A DNA stretch of 64,000 bases from Arcobacter_B sp049472135 (GTDB lineage: Bacteria > Campylobacterota > Campylobacteria > Campylobacterales > Arcobacteraceae). The translations under genes and the position numbers were made by a program. Location of the stretch: the NCBI RefSeq assembly GCF_049472135.1, contig NZ_JBMOVV010000011.1, positions 1-64,000 of the forward strand, read 5' to 3'. Position 1 is the first letter of the stretch, and every line of letters begins with the position of its first letter. The notes beneath the pieces are model-generated. The model was not told the origin of the DNA. It worked only from the letters and a program-made list of their open reading frames with translations, and searched no databases. Shown here piece after piece: positions 7,950 to 15,491 of this stretch.

Positions 7950-9775
7950 TCTGCTTGATTCTTTTCTTTCTTGATATGTAAATCAAGTTGAGGGAATGGA
8001 ATTTCAATATCATGCTTATATAAAGCATTGTAAATTAAAATTAAAAAATCAGATCTTAAAGAGTTTGGTTGAAGCTTATCATTAGCTTTTATCCAAACTA
8101 AAAGTTCTAAATCAACACTACTTGTATTCATGTTTTCAAGTCTTATTTCAGGCTTTTTATCTTCATTATCTTTTATATATTTTAAATCACTATTTTTTAA
8201 CTCTTCTAAAACAACTTCTTTTACTTTCTCAATTTTTGTTCCATAAGCAACTCCAAAAGGAATATGAAGTCTTCTTGATGGGTCTTCTAAAGTCCAGTTT
8301 ATTACATTGTTTTGAATAAAAGATGAATTTGGCACTACAATATCAATATTATCAAAAGTTTTAATAGTCGTTGACCTAATTCTAATATCAGTAACTGTTC
8401 CTTTCAATAAATCATTTATTTCAATAATATCTCCGATTCTAATAGTTCTTTCAAACATTAGAATAATTCCCGCAATTAAATTTGAAACAACAGTTTGTAA
8501 ACCAAAACCAATACCAATAGATAATGCCCCTGCAATTAGTGAAATAGAAGACATATCAATTCCAAGACTACTCATCGTAATCATAAAAGTAATAATTACA
8601 ATAATATAAAAACCAACATTTGATGAAAGTTTTATAGACATTTGACTCATGTTTGGCCATTTTTTAGCTAAATTCATCAACCATTTTTTATATAAAAGAC
8701 CTATTGCAAATCCAATTACTATAAACATTACAGCTTTTATTAGACTAAATAGTGTGATAGCTTGTTCGTTGTATACAAATATTGGAGAAGTTATATATCC
8801 CCATGCTTGTTTTAAAATATCTTGACTTTGGTATAAAGAATTACTTAAAAAAAGTTTTGTATTTCCTAAGTGTTTTTTAGCCAAGCTTTTAATAAACTCA
8901 TCAACTTTTTCATATTGATTTTTATCTTTTGATGAAAGTTCATCAATTCTATTTTCTTTTAATGAATATACTTTTAGAAGTTCTTTCTCTTTTTTATTTT
9001 TTATATGAAAAATTGCTTGTTTAAAAAGTATATTTAAACTCTTTTCTAGTTGCTCTTGAATTAAAGCATTTTTACTTTCAAGTTTATTTGAGAATAGTTG
9101 TATATTTTTACTGTTTTCTTCAATACTCTCTTTTTCTAATTCTATTTCATAAGCTGTTTTATCTTCAATAAGTTTTTTGATTTTTGTATCTATATCTTCT
9201 AAATCTTTTGATAAAACTTGAATGTCAAATTTTTTAATTTTTGAAATATAATCAAAAAGTGATTCAATATATTTAGCCTCAACTTTTTTTAACTCTTTTA
9301 TTCTTAGTTCAATATTACTTTTTTGAATTCTATAGTAAGCATATTGTAGTTGATATGATAGTAAATTGTGTTTATTCTCTTCAACTATATCTTCAATACT
9401 TTTTTTAAGAAATACTAATCTGTTTTGCATGTCATTTAAAAGACTATTTTGCGTGTCTATTTTTACTTGAGTTTTTGCTAAAGTTGTAATGGCTTCAAAA
9501 TATGTATTTATATCAATATTACTGTTTGTAAAATAAGAGTTATCAAACTTTTCAACAACAACATTTCTTGAAATTATCTCTTTTAATCTTTTTAGATTAA
9601 CTTTTTGAGTATTTATAATCTCTTGTGAAAACTCCTCTTTTTTAGCTGAGTCTTCAATCTTTTTTTCTATCTCTTCATAAAATTTTGCATTGTTTCTATT
9701 TTCAAATAGAGTATTATCAATTTGTGCTGAATTTAAAAAGAGTGCTAGTGAAAAAATCACTAATAAACTTCTCAT
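7946..9775 (-). CDS. MscS-family mechanosensitive ion channel with long periplasmic region
   Basis: A 609-residue protein. A signal peptide (about residues 1-18) precedes roughly 290 residues of charged helical, coiled-coil sequence. Membrane helices follow near residues 340-460, including the pore-lining helix with SLIAGALSIGIGFGLQTVVSN. The beta domain has GDIIEINDLLKGTVTDIRIRST and VPNSSFIQNNVINW, diagnostic of MscS. It would release solutes on osmotic downshock. The size places it with the extended MscS channels rather than the 286-residue E. coli type. AAAAGGT precedes the ATG. Confidence 0.9.
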   Translation of the reverse strand: MRSLLVIFSLALFLNSAQIDNTLFENRNNAKFYEEIEKKIEDSAKKEEFSQEIINTQKVNLKRLKEIISRNVVVEKFDNSYFTNSNIDINTYFEAITTLAKTQVKIDTQNSLLNDMQNRLVFLKKSIEDIVEENKHNLLSYQLQYAYYRIQKSNIELRIKELKKVEAKYIESLFDYISKIKKFDIQVLSKDLEDIDTKIKKLIEDKTAYEIELEKESIEENSKNIQLFSNKLESKNALIQEQLEKSLNILFKQAIFHIKNKKEKELLKVYSLKENRIDELSSKDKNQYEKVDEFIKSLAKKHLGNTKLFLSNSLYQSQDILKQAWGYITSPIFVYNEQAITLFSLIKAVMFIVIGFAIGLLYKKWLMNLAKKWPNMSQMSIKLSSNVGFYIIVIITFMITMSSLGIDMSSISLIAGALSIGIGFGLQTVVSNLIAGIILMFERTIRIGDIIEINDLLKGTVTDIRIRSTTIKTFDNIDIVVPNSSFIQNNVINWTLEDPSRRLHIPFGVAYGTKIEKVKEVVLEELKNSDLKYIKDNEDKKPEIRLENMNTSSVDLELLVWIKANDKLQPNSLRSDFLILIYNALYKHDIEIPFPQLDLHIKKEKNQAD

Positions 9776-9848
9776 AATTTTTACCTTTTTTTTGCATAAT
9801 TATATCAGAAATTTAGATATAATTAGCCAATTTAATTAAGTAGGAAAA

Positions 9849-10877
9849 ATGGAAAATTTTTATGATATTTTAAAGCAGCTTGTAAGAATACCAAGTGTGG
9901 TTGGAGCTGAACACTCTTTCTTTGTTTATTTAAAAAGAGAACTAGAAGAAATGAATATAAAAGTAGAGTATTATGATGGAATTTTAGTAGCAATTGGTGA
10001 TGAACCAACAAGTGGTTATATCTCTGCTCATGCCGATAGACACGGACTTATTTGTACTGGACACAATGAGTTCCAGTATGCAGCTTTTATTACAAAAAAC
10101 CAAGCGGATTTAGAGGGTAATTCTAACTCAGAGCAGATATTAAAAAACTTTGAAATGAGATTTGTTAATCAAAAAGTTCAAGCTTATGAACCTTGGTCTG
10201 GTTCATACTTAGGACTTGGTATGATTGAAGATGCTTTTTTATGTAAAAGAAGAAACAATGTTATCTTTAAAGTAAAAGATTTAGAACATCTTTTACCTGG
10301 AACACCAATTGCATTTTTAGATAAATTAAATATAGAAAATGATTTAGTTTCAGCACAAATTGATAATGTTTTATGTGTAGCTATGATTTTACATCTTTAT
10401 TCATTAGGATATAAAGGAACTGCATTTTTTACAGCTTCTGAAGAAGCAGGAAAAAGCTGGAGATTTTTATTAGAGTATTTTAGAAGACATGATATCTCTA
10501 CAAATGAATTACTTGTTTTAGATACAAGTCCATATAAAGAAGTGGAAGATTTAAATCATTTAGATATCGTATTAAGAAATAGAGATGAAAATGCATATTT
10601 TAGATCACCACTAAAAGCAAAAATTAAAAAAGTAGCTTTAAGAAAAAAGATTAAATACCACTATAAAGATGAATATATGAAAAATATTATGAATCAAACA
10701 GGTATAAAAACTTCATTGGGTGTAACTGAACTTGGAAGAATCATAAAAGCAAGTAAAGGAACAATTCAAGGAACAACACTTCAAGTTCCAACAATTGGTT
10801 ATCATACTGTTGAAGAAACAACATCAAAAAATTCTATTGAAAGTATGTTATTGATTTTAGAAGAGTTATATTTATAG
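9849..10877 (+). CDS. M42-type metallopeptidase (putative aminopeptidase)
   Basis: A 342-residue protein with the M42/M20-clan layout. IPSVVGAEHSFFVYL lies near the N-terminus, SAHADRHG is a first metal ligand block, QIDNVLCVAM is the bridging aspartate, TASEEAGKSW is the catalytic Glu pair, LVLDTSPY a further ligand, and GYHTVEETTSKNSI a final His. Members form large tetrahedral aminopeptidases that trim peptides in the cytosol. The spacing of the blocks fits, but the first His-Asp motif departs from the usual HxDE. It is eight bases before the CorA-type gene and probably in its operon. Confidence 0.78.
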   Translation: MENFYDILKQLVRIPSVVGAEHSFFVYLKRELEEMNIKVEYYDGILVAIGDEPTSGYISAHADRHGLICTGHNEFQYAAFITKNQADLEGNSNSEQILKNFEMRFVNQKVQAYEPWSGSYLGLGMIEDAFLCKRRNNVIFKVKDLEHLLPGTPIAFLDKLNIENDLVSAQIDNVLCVAMILHLYSLGYKGTAFFTASEEAGKSWRFLLEYFRRHDISTNELLVLDTSPYKEVEDLNHLDIVLRNRDENAYFRSPLKAKIKKVALRKKIKYHYKDEYMKNIMNQTGIKTSLGVTELGRIIKASKGTIQGTTLQVPTIGYHTVEETTSKNSIESMLLILEELYL

Positions 10878-10885
10878 GTTGAATT

Positions 10886-11857
10886 ATGGAAAACATAGAT
10901 GGATTAATTTATGCTTATCTTTTAGATAAAAAAGGTGGAGCGAAAAAAATATCGTTACAGGAGTATGAAAATAGAAAAGCTGATGATATTATTTGGCTTC
11001 ATTTTGATTATACAAATGAAAATAGCGTAAATTGGTTGGAAAATAATAGTGGCTTAGATGAGATAGTAACAACAGCTTTACTAACACCTGAAACTAGACC
11101 TAGAACAGTATTTTTAGATGATTCTATTTTAATAGCTCTTAGAGGAATAAACTTTAATGTAAATGCTCAACCTGAAGATATGGTATCTTTAAGAGTTTTT
11201 ATTAATGAAAACCAGATTATTACAACTAAGAAAAGAGATATGCTTTCTGTTGCTGAAATTGCACAAGAGCTAGAACTTAAAAAAGGTGTTAAAAACTCTT
11301 CTGAGTTTTTAATCACTTTAGTTGATAAAATTACTTCAAAAATGCAAGAGACAATTGATGAACTTGAAGAGAGTAGTTTAGATTTAGAAGAGAATGTTTT
11401 AAGTGATGAAAGTGCAAGCATAAAAACTAAAATTTCGTCATTTAGAAAAGAGCTTTTATCTTTAAAAAGATATTTATATCCTCAAAAAGATGCTTTAAAT
11501 AAATTAGTTTTTAATTCAATTTCATGGTTAACAGACTATGATAAAATCAAATTAAAAGAAGTAACAGACCATTTAATTAGGTATATTGAAGAGATTGAGA
11601 CATTAAAAGATAAACTAAGTTTAATTCAAGAAGAGTTTACAAATAAGATTAGTGAACAAATGAATCAAAGGGTTTATATCTTATCAATTGTTTCAGCAAT
11701 TTTCTTACCACTTGGTTTTTTCACAGGTTTATTTGGAATAAACATAGGTGGAATGCCAGGAGTAGAGAATAAAGATGCTTTTAATCTTTTCCTTGTAGCT
11801 TTAGTTGTTCTATTAGTAGTTCAGTTATTTATCTTTAAAAAGAAGAAATGGATTTAA
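10886..11857 (+). CDS. CorA/ZntB-type divalent metal transporter
   Basis: A 323-residue protein with a large cytoplasmic N-terminal domain (IWLHFDYTN and LTPETRPR near residues 35-75), a long helical stalk, and two C-terminal membrane helices. The first ends GLFGINIGGMPGVENKDAF. The usual CorA signature GMN is GIN here, and the GGMPG loop fits the ZntB branch, so zinc is more likely than magnesium. It ends in a lysine cluster (FKKKKWI). Sits closely after a peptidase gene and ends in a shared terminator with the convergent hydrolase. Confidence 0.85.
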   Translation: MENIDGLIYAYLLDKKGGAKKISLQEYENRKADDIIWLHFDYTNENSVNWLENNSGLDEIVTTALLTPETRPRTVFLDDSILIALRGINFNVNAQPEDMVSLRVFINENQIITTKKRDMLSVAEIAQELELKKGVKNSSEFLITLVDKITSKMQETIDELEESSLDLEENVLSDESASIKTKISSFRKELLSLKRYLYPQKDALNKLVFNSISWLTDYDKIKLKEVTDHLIRYIEEIETLKDKLSLIQEEFTNKISEQMNQRVYILSIVSAIFLPLGFFTGLFGINIGGMPGVENKDAFNLFLVALVVLLVVQLFIFKKKKWI

Positions 11858-11884
11858 GGATTCTATATTATTCTATAGAATCCT
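11857..11884. terminator. Shared hairpin between convergent genes
   Basis: Perfect 11-base stem AGGATTCTATA/TATAGAATCCT with loop TTATTC. It begins at the stop of the transporter gene and covers the stop of the minus-strand hydrolase gene. No strong T-run follows. Confidence 0.55.
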
Positions 11885-12920
11885 CTGTATTTAATTCAAC
11901 AAATTCACTTGTTTCAATGGCATCTTCGCTGAAATACTCTATTTTATTTTCAGCTGTTTCTAGGTTTTTAAATCTTCCTACATGGAAAACTGCATCTCCC
12001 TCATGAACTAAAGGAATCTCTGATTTTCCTATAATTACCCCATCAAAAGAGGCTTTTATATTGTATGAAATATCTTCAATTGGATCATCAATATAAGCTA
12101 TGATTTCATCAGTTTTAACTGTATCTCCTAAGGCTTTTATTGTTCTTAGAATTCCACTTTCACAAGCTCTTATCCAGTTGCTACTTCTTGTGATTATTGG
12201 AAGTTTTCTTGCTTTTCTTTTTGGTGTTTTAGGAAGCATATCTATTTCTCTTAAGATATTAATAACTCCTTTTACACCAATTCTAATTGAAGTTTCATCA
12301 AATCTTAGTGCTTCTCCTGCTTCATAAAGAAGTACTGGAATTCCTTTTTCTTGAGATTCAGCTCTTAATGAGCCATCTCTTAATGAAGAGTGTAAAACTA
12401 CAGGAGCTTCAAAGGCTTTTGCTAGTTTATATGAAAACTCATCATTTAGGTTTGTTCTAATTTGAGGTAGGTTTGATTTGTGAATAGAGCCTGTATGTAA
12501 ATCAATACCTAAGTCACAAATGCTAACAATTTCATCGAAAAATATTTTTGCAACTCTACTTGCAAGAGAACCTTTATTTGATCCAGGGAAGCTTCTGTTT
12601 AAATCTCTTCTATCTGGTGTATATCTTGAAAGAGTCATAATTCCATAAATATTTACAATAGGAATTAAAATTAGATTACCTTTTAATCTTTTTAAAATAT
12701 TTAGTTTTCTAAGTCTTCTAATGATCTCAATTCCATTTAACTCATCACCATGAACAGAAGCACTTACAAACATTGTAGGTCCTTCTCTTTTTCCTCTAAA
12801 AACATAAATAGGAAGGTTCGCTGGTGTCCCATAAAGTTTTGGAAGTTTGATATTAACTCTTTTGTTTTCACCTTTTAATATCTCAACTCCTCCTAAGATA
12901 AAAGGTTTTTTCTCTTGCAT
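11868..12920 (-). CDS. Succinylglutamate desuccinylase/aspartoacylase family protein
   Basis: A 350-residue zinc carboxypeptidase-type hydrolase. Metal ligands are H and E in SVHGDELNG (about residues 54-62) and H in IDLHTGSIH. RDLNRSFPG is the substrate-binding block, and YEAGEAL holds the likely catalytic Glu. A C-terminal beta domain resembles a biotinyl-like hammerhead (FDGVIIG). The ATG comes directly after the stop of the RimK-type gene, with GGAG upstream, so the two are translationally coupled. Since RimK enzymes add glutamate, this could be the reverse, glutamate-removing enzyme. That is inference from pairing. Confidence 0.85.
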   Translation of the reverse strand: MQEKKPFILGGVEILKGENKRVNIKLPKLYGTPANLPIYVFRGKREGPTMFVSASVHGDELNGIEIIRRLRKLNILKRLKGNLILIPIVNIYGIMTLSRYTPDRRDLNRSFPGSNKGSLASRVAKIFFDEIVSICDLGIDLHTGSIHKSNLPQIRTNLNDEFSYKLAKAFEAPVVLHSSLRDGSLRAESQEKGIPVLLYEAGEALRFDETSIRIGVKGVINILREIDMLPKTPKRKARKLPIITRSSNWIRACESGILRTIKALGDTVKTDEIIAYIDDPIEDISYNIKASFDGVIIGKSEIPLVHEGDAVFHVGRFKNLETAENKIEYFSEDAIETSEFVELNTEDSIE

Positions 12921-13844
12921 TTAGGCTCCTATTTTGTCTTTTTTTATTTTTCTTTTTGTTGGTTCATTTGGTGTAACATTTCTTTCAATGTAGTTCATTA
13001 TTTCACCAGCAATATCAATTTGTGTAGCTGTTTCAATTCCTTCAAGCCCCGGAGAAGAGTTAACTTCCATAACTAAAGGGCCTCTTTTAGAAGGAATCAT
13101 ATCTACACCACAAACCCCAAGTCCCATAGCTTTTGCAGCAGCTAGGGCAGTTGATTTTTCTTTTCTTGTAAGTTTATGTGCAACAGCTGTTCCACCTTGG
13201 TGTAGGTTTGACCTAAAGTCACCTTCTGCACCTTGTCTTTTAATCGCTCCAACAACTTGTCCATCAACAATAAAAGCTCTAATATCCGCACCGCCTGCTT
13301 CTTCTATAAACTCTTGAACAAGTAAGTTTACATCCATGCCATAAAAAGCATCAAGTACAGATTTAGCTGCTTTTTCACTATCAACTAAAACAACTCCAAC
13401 ACCTTGTGTTCCTTCTAAAATCTTAAGAACTAAAGGTGCTCCACCACTTAGAGCTATTACGTCTTTTGAGCTTGACATGTTTGATGCAAAAACTGTTTTT
13501 GGCATATCAATGCCTTTTTTTGAAAGTATTTGTAAACTTCTTAGTTTATCTCTACTTCTTTTTATAGCTAAACTTCCTGTTACAGTAAATACATCCATCA
13601 TTTCAAAGTGTCTAACCATTGCTGTTCCATAGAAAGTTCTACTTGCACCTATTCTTGGAATAATTGCATCAGGAACAGGAAGTTCAACTCCTTCATAGTT
13701 AATCTTTAATTCACCCTTCATTATTTCAATACTACATTTTAAAAAATCAATTACTTGAATATCCCAGTTTTTAGCCTTCCCCGCTTCAACAAGTCTTTTT
13801 GTAGAATATAAAGATGAATCTCTTGATAAGATGTATACTCTCAT
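12921..13844 (-). CDS. rimK: RimK-family alpha-L-glutamate ligase (ATP-grasp)
   Basis: A 307-residue ATP-grasp ligase that starts MRVYILSRD, with GSLAIKRSRDKLRSLQIL, GTQGVGVVLV (nucleotide loop), QEFIEEAGGADIRAFIVDG and a metal site VMEVNSSPGLEG. E. coli RimK adds glutamate residues to ribosomal protein S6. Length and motifs match. The C-terminus has an extra Lys-rich tail (PTKRKIKKDKIGA). Coupled to the downstream hydrolase (adjacent stop and start) and six bases from the upstream SnoaL-type gene. True substrate in this organism is unknown. Confidence 0.85.
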   Translation of the reverse strand: MRVYILSRDSSLYSTKRLVEAGKAKNWDIQVIDFLKCSIEIMKGELKINYEGVELPVPDAIIPRIGASRTFYGTAMVRHFEMMDVFTVTGSLAIKRSRDKLRSLQILSKKGIDMPKTVFASNMSSSKDVIALSGGAPLVLKILEGTQGVGVVLVDSEKAAKSVLDAFYGMDVNLLVQEFIEEAGGADIRAFIVDGQVVGAIKRQGAEGDFRSNLHQGGTAVAHKLTRKEKSTALAAAKAMGLGVCGVDMIPSKRGPLVMEVNSSPGLEGIETATQIDIAGEIMNYIERNVTPNEPTKRKIKKDKIGA

Positions 13845-13849
13845 TATAA

Positions 13850-14260
13850 TTATGCCTTTTGTAATTGTTTAACTAATGTATTTAGGTCACCTAATACCCA
13901 AACACTTTTGATTTTATTTTCACTAAATTTAAAGAATGTTGCACCATTGTATAAAATTCTATTATCAGATGCTTCGTATTCAAAAAGTTTTCCAGTATGC
14001 TTACCTGTGTAAAGTGCTCTTACAGCAATACTGTTATTGTCTACAACCATATCAATTATACTATGAAATAATGAAGGAATACCTTCATGAATCATATCCA
14101 TGTAAGAAGCAAACTCTTCTTTACCATTTGCTTCAACTCCTAATGAACCATGAAAAGAGATATTATCATCAAATAGAATATCAATAAACTCTTTGTTTTT
14201 TTTATTCCATAATTCTTCATAATATAGTTTTACAAGATCTTTATTTGTTAAATTTTTCAT
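13850..14260 (-). CDS. SnoaL/NTF2-like family protein
   Basis: A 136-residue protein with the cone-shaped NTF2 fold pattern: LVKLYYEELWNKKNKEFIDILF, then DNISFHG, HEGIPSLFHSIIDMVVDNNSIAVRALYTGKHTGKL and a strand FFKFSENKIKSVWVLGD. The start at 14260 follows AGGA at a good distance. A TTG four codons upstream overlaps that site and is rejected. Family members range from enzymes to binding proteins, so no reaction is proposed. It precedes the rimK-type gene by six bases and probably opens that operon. Confidence 0.75.
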   Translation of the reverse strand: MKNLTNKDLVKLYYEELWNKKNKEFIDILFDDNISFHGSLGVEANGKEEFASYMDMIHEGIPSLFHSIIDMVVDNNSIAVRALYTGKHTGKLFEYEASDNRILYNGATFFKFSENKIKSVWVLGDLNTLVKQLQKA

Positions 14261-14313
14261 TTTTTTCCTCAATAATATATAGAATAAGAAGATAAAAGGA
14301 AGCCTAATTTATA

Positions 14314-14574
14314 TTAGTTTTGGTTTTGATTGTCTTCTTGGTACTCTTGGTACGTTTCATTTTGAATATTTGACTCTTGTGTAATTAGACACTTATCAAA
14401 TTCAAACTCACATTTTTCAATACACATTGGATCTTTAGTACTTTTTTTTGTTTTTTCACATTTTTCCACACACTTTTCAAATGTATTTTCACAATCAGTT
14501 TCATCTGTAGGGATGTTGTTTGCATTTAATGCAACTGCTAATACTAAAGAACTAAATAAGATTTTTTTTAACAT
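14314..14574 (-). CDS. Exported six-cysteine protein with mirror-symmetric twin CX3C motif
   Basis: An 86-residue protein. A signal peptide (about residues 1-18) precedes a mature part of about 68 residues. The cysteines C28, C35, C39, C51, C55 and C62 have spacing 6-3-11-3-6, a perfect palindrome. The two CX3C blocks are separated by 11 residues, which suggests two antiparallel helices clipped by disulfides, with a Gln/Asn-rich tail after residue 65. This resembles the layout of small Tim chaperones in mitochondria, though relatedness is not claimed. It may be a metal- or protein-binding periplasmic factor. AGGAG precedes the ATG. Confidence 0.72.
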   Translation of the reverse strand: MLKKILFSSLVLAVALNANNIPTDETDCENTFEKCVEKCEKTKKSTKDPMCIEKCEFEFDKCLITQESNIQNETYQEYQEDNQNQN

Positions 14575-14621
14575 TCAAACTCCTATATAACAAATTTAAC
14601 TTTCTCATAAGTTATATTTGT

Positions 14622-14652
14622 TACTATAAAAGTACTCTAATTTTTAGAGCAC
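14622..14652 (-). terminator. Intrinsic terminator, minus strand
   Basis: Minus-strand hairpin GTGCTCTAA/TTAGAGTAC (one mismatch, three-base loop) followed by TTTTAT. It lies upstream of the 14314-14574 gene, so it must end a different transcript that starts further right. Confidence 0.5.
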
Positions 14653-14718
14653 AACATTTTAATCTAGAAACTCTATACAAGCACCGCCAAATGCACATAG
14701 TATTAGGTTTCTAGAACT
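14622..14718 (-). ncRNA. Candidate small RNA ending in an intrinsic terminator
   Basis: Read on the minus strand, TCTAGAAAC and GTTTCTAGA (arms 14715-14707 and 14671-14663) enclose a 35-base core with inner pairs CTAT/ATAG and GCA/TGC and the GC-rich GGCGGTGC. A hairpin with a TTTT tail follows. This is the shape of a short, independently terminated RNA of about 95 nt. No known RNA family or promoter was recognised, and an open but start-less reading frame crosses it. Confidence 0.35.
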
Positions 14719-14778
14719 CTTGATAATTACAATTCTTCTTATTCTATTTGCGAATTATAAATCATAAAAAAAGATTTT

Positions 14779-14807
14779 AATCTTAAAATAATCTTAATTT
14801 AAATCTT
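14779..14807. repeat. Three AATCTT direct repeats spaced one helical turn
   Basis: AATCTT begins at 14779, 14790 and 14802, that is 11 and 12 bases apart, within TTAATCTTA-like units. Such phased direct repeats are typical of OmpR/PhoB-type regulator sites. Which gene they serve is unclear, as the nearest genes are more than 120 bases away. Confidence 0.4.
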
Positions 14808-14920
14808 GTTGTTACAAAGGGGCTTTTTTAGGAGTTTTTAGTAAAAAATTTTAATAAAAAAAAGAAAATATAAGTAAATGTTTTTTGTAAAATAGTGAGA
14901 TTTTTTTGATTTTTTTAGTT

Positions 14921-14950
14921 TATATAGGGGTATTAAAAATACCCTATATA
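14921..14950. terminator. Strong hairpin at the end of a small minus-strand gene
   Basis: TATATAGGGGTATT pairs with AATACCCTATATA (one bulged G). The stop codon of the 42-residue minus-strand gene lies in its loop. T-runs after it are weak on both strands, so it may protect or process the 3' end rather than terminate by itself. Confidence 0.4.
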
Positions 14951-15061
14951 TTTGTGATATTTATAAATAAACTTTCTTGAAGCTTCAAATAACTCTAAAA
15001 GAATAGAGTTTATCTCCTCAATAACACTTTTTTGTACATAAGAATTTGAAATCGTAGCCAT
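14933..15061 (-). CDS. 42-residue peptide, hypothetical
   Basis: A 42-codon frame with a good ribosome site (AAAGGA, eight bases before the ATG). It encodes a peptide starting MATISNSYVQKSVIEEINSI with an amphipathic helix and a basic, tyrosine-rich end (KFIYKYHKYIGYF). It is divergent from the 63-residue gene at 15187, and both flank inverted repeats built on TAGTAAA. No family was recognised. A small regulator, an antitoxin-like peptide or the remnant of a longer gene are all possible. Confidence 0.45.
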   Translation of the reverse strand: MATISNSYVQKSVIEEINSILLELFEASRKFIYKYHKYIGYF

Positions 15062-15074
15062 AATAAATCCTTTC

Positions 15075-15141
15075 TAGTAAAACTTTATTATATAAATATT
15101 TTATTAAAAAGTAAAATAAAATAGTAAAATAAACTTTACTA
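15075..15141. promoter_or_regulatory. Inverted repeats TAGTAAA/TTTACTA between divergent small genes
   Basis: TAGTAAA-N6-TTTACTA at 15122-15141 is a perfect dyad. A related element, TAGTAAA-N2-TTTATTA, lies at 15075-15090 with one mismatch. They occupy the promoter region shared by the 42-residue and 63-residue genes, so one DNA-binding protein may control both. Confidence 0.45.
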
Positions 15142-15186
15142 AAAAAATAAAACATGATAAAATACACAAAAATAAAAAGGAAGACT

Positions 15187-15378
15187 ATGTTTTTTCAATT
15201 AAATGAAAGAGTTTTTATTAACTTAAATAGAATTACAAGAACTAAAATTGACCATGTAGAAGATGGCATTAGAGTTAGATTCTATGAAGGTAAAGACCAA
15301 GTTGCTAAGTCTCAAAAATTTGATGATGTAAAAGCAGCTCAAAAATGGCTAAGAAAAGTATTAAACGTTAGAAAATAG
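15187..15378 (+). CDS. Small conserved-looking protein, hypothetical
   Basis: A 63-residue protein. MFFQLNERVFINLNRITRTKIDHVEDG and IRVRFYEGKDQVAKSQKF suggest a small beta-rich fold followed by a helix ending KKWLRKVLNVRK-like basic residues, which could contact nucleic acid. The start at 15187 is preceded by AAGGAAG. An upstream ATG at 15154 has no ribosome site. Divergent from the 42-residue gene. Function unknown. Confidence 0.6.
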   Translation: MFFQLNERVFINLNRITRTKIDHVEDGIRVRFYEGKDQVAKSQKFDDVKAAQKWLRKVLNVRK

Positions 15379-15383
15379 CTAAA

Positions 15384-15412
15384 AAAGGGGTAAAACACTA
15401 GTTTTATCCTTT
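15384..15412. terminator. Hairpin after the 63-residue gene
   Basis: AAAGGGGTAAAAC pairs with GTTTTATCCTTT (one bulge) around loop ACTA, six bases after the gene's stop. The T-run lies on the minus strand side (TTTTTT), so it may be stronger as a minus-strand terminator. Confidence 0.4.
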
Positions 15413-15491
15413 AAATTCTGTCAAAAACACAAAATCCCACTTTTAACACTCTTTGTACTGCTAAACTGCTTTTAACTAAAAAGGAGAAAAA

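Larger units (their letters stand above)
14575..14932. other. Structured intergenic region of about 360 bases
   Basis: No protein gene with a start codon is visible here. It holds, from left to right, a minus-strand terminator-like hairpin (14622-14652), a 9-base inverted repeat around a locally GC-rich core (14663-14715), three AATCTT direct repeats (14779-14807), long T/A-rich tracts, and the start of a hairpin at 14921-14950. The region is unusually long and structured for this gene-dense segment. Confidence 0.6.

Noticed and set aside
13850..13864. Possible overlap of the SnoaL-type gene with the rimK-type start
   Set aside because: The genes are separated by five bases. Only the ribosome site AAAGG is shared with the SnoaL end.
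14623..14700. Minus-strand ATG frame starting MCIWRCLYRVSRL through the small RNA candidate
   Set aside because: No ribosome site, and it runs through the hairpin into the terminator.
14641..14718. tRNA or SRP RNA in the structured intergenic region
   Set aside because: No TTC loop, acceptor pairing or SRP GGAAG/AGCAG signature was found.
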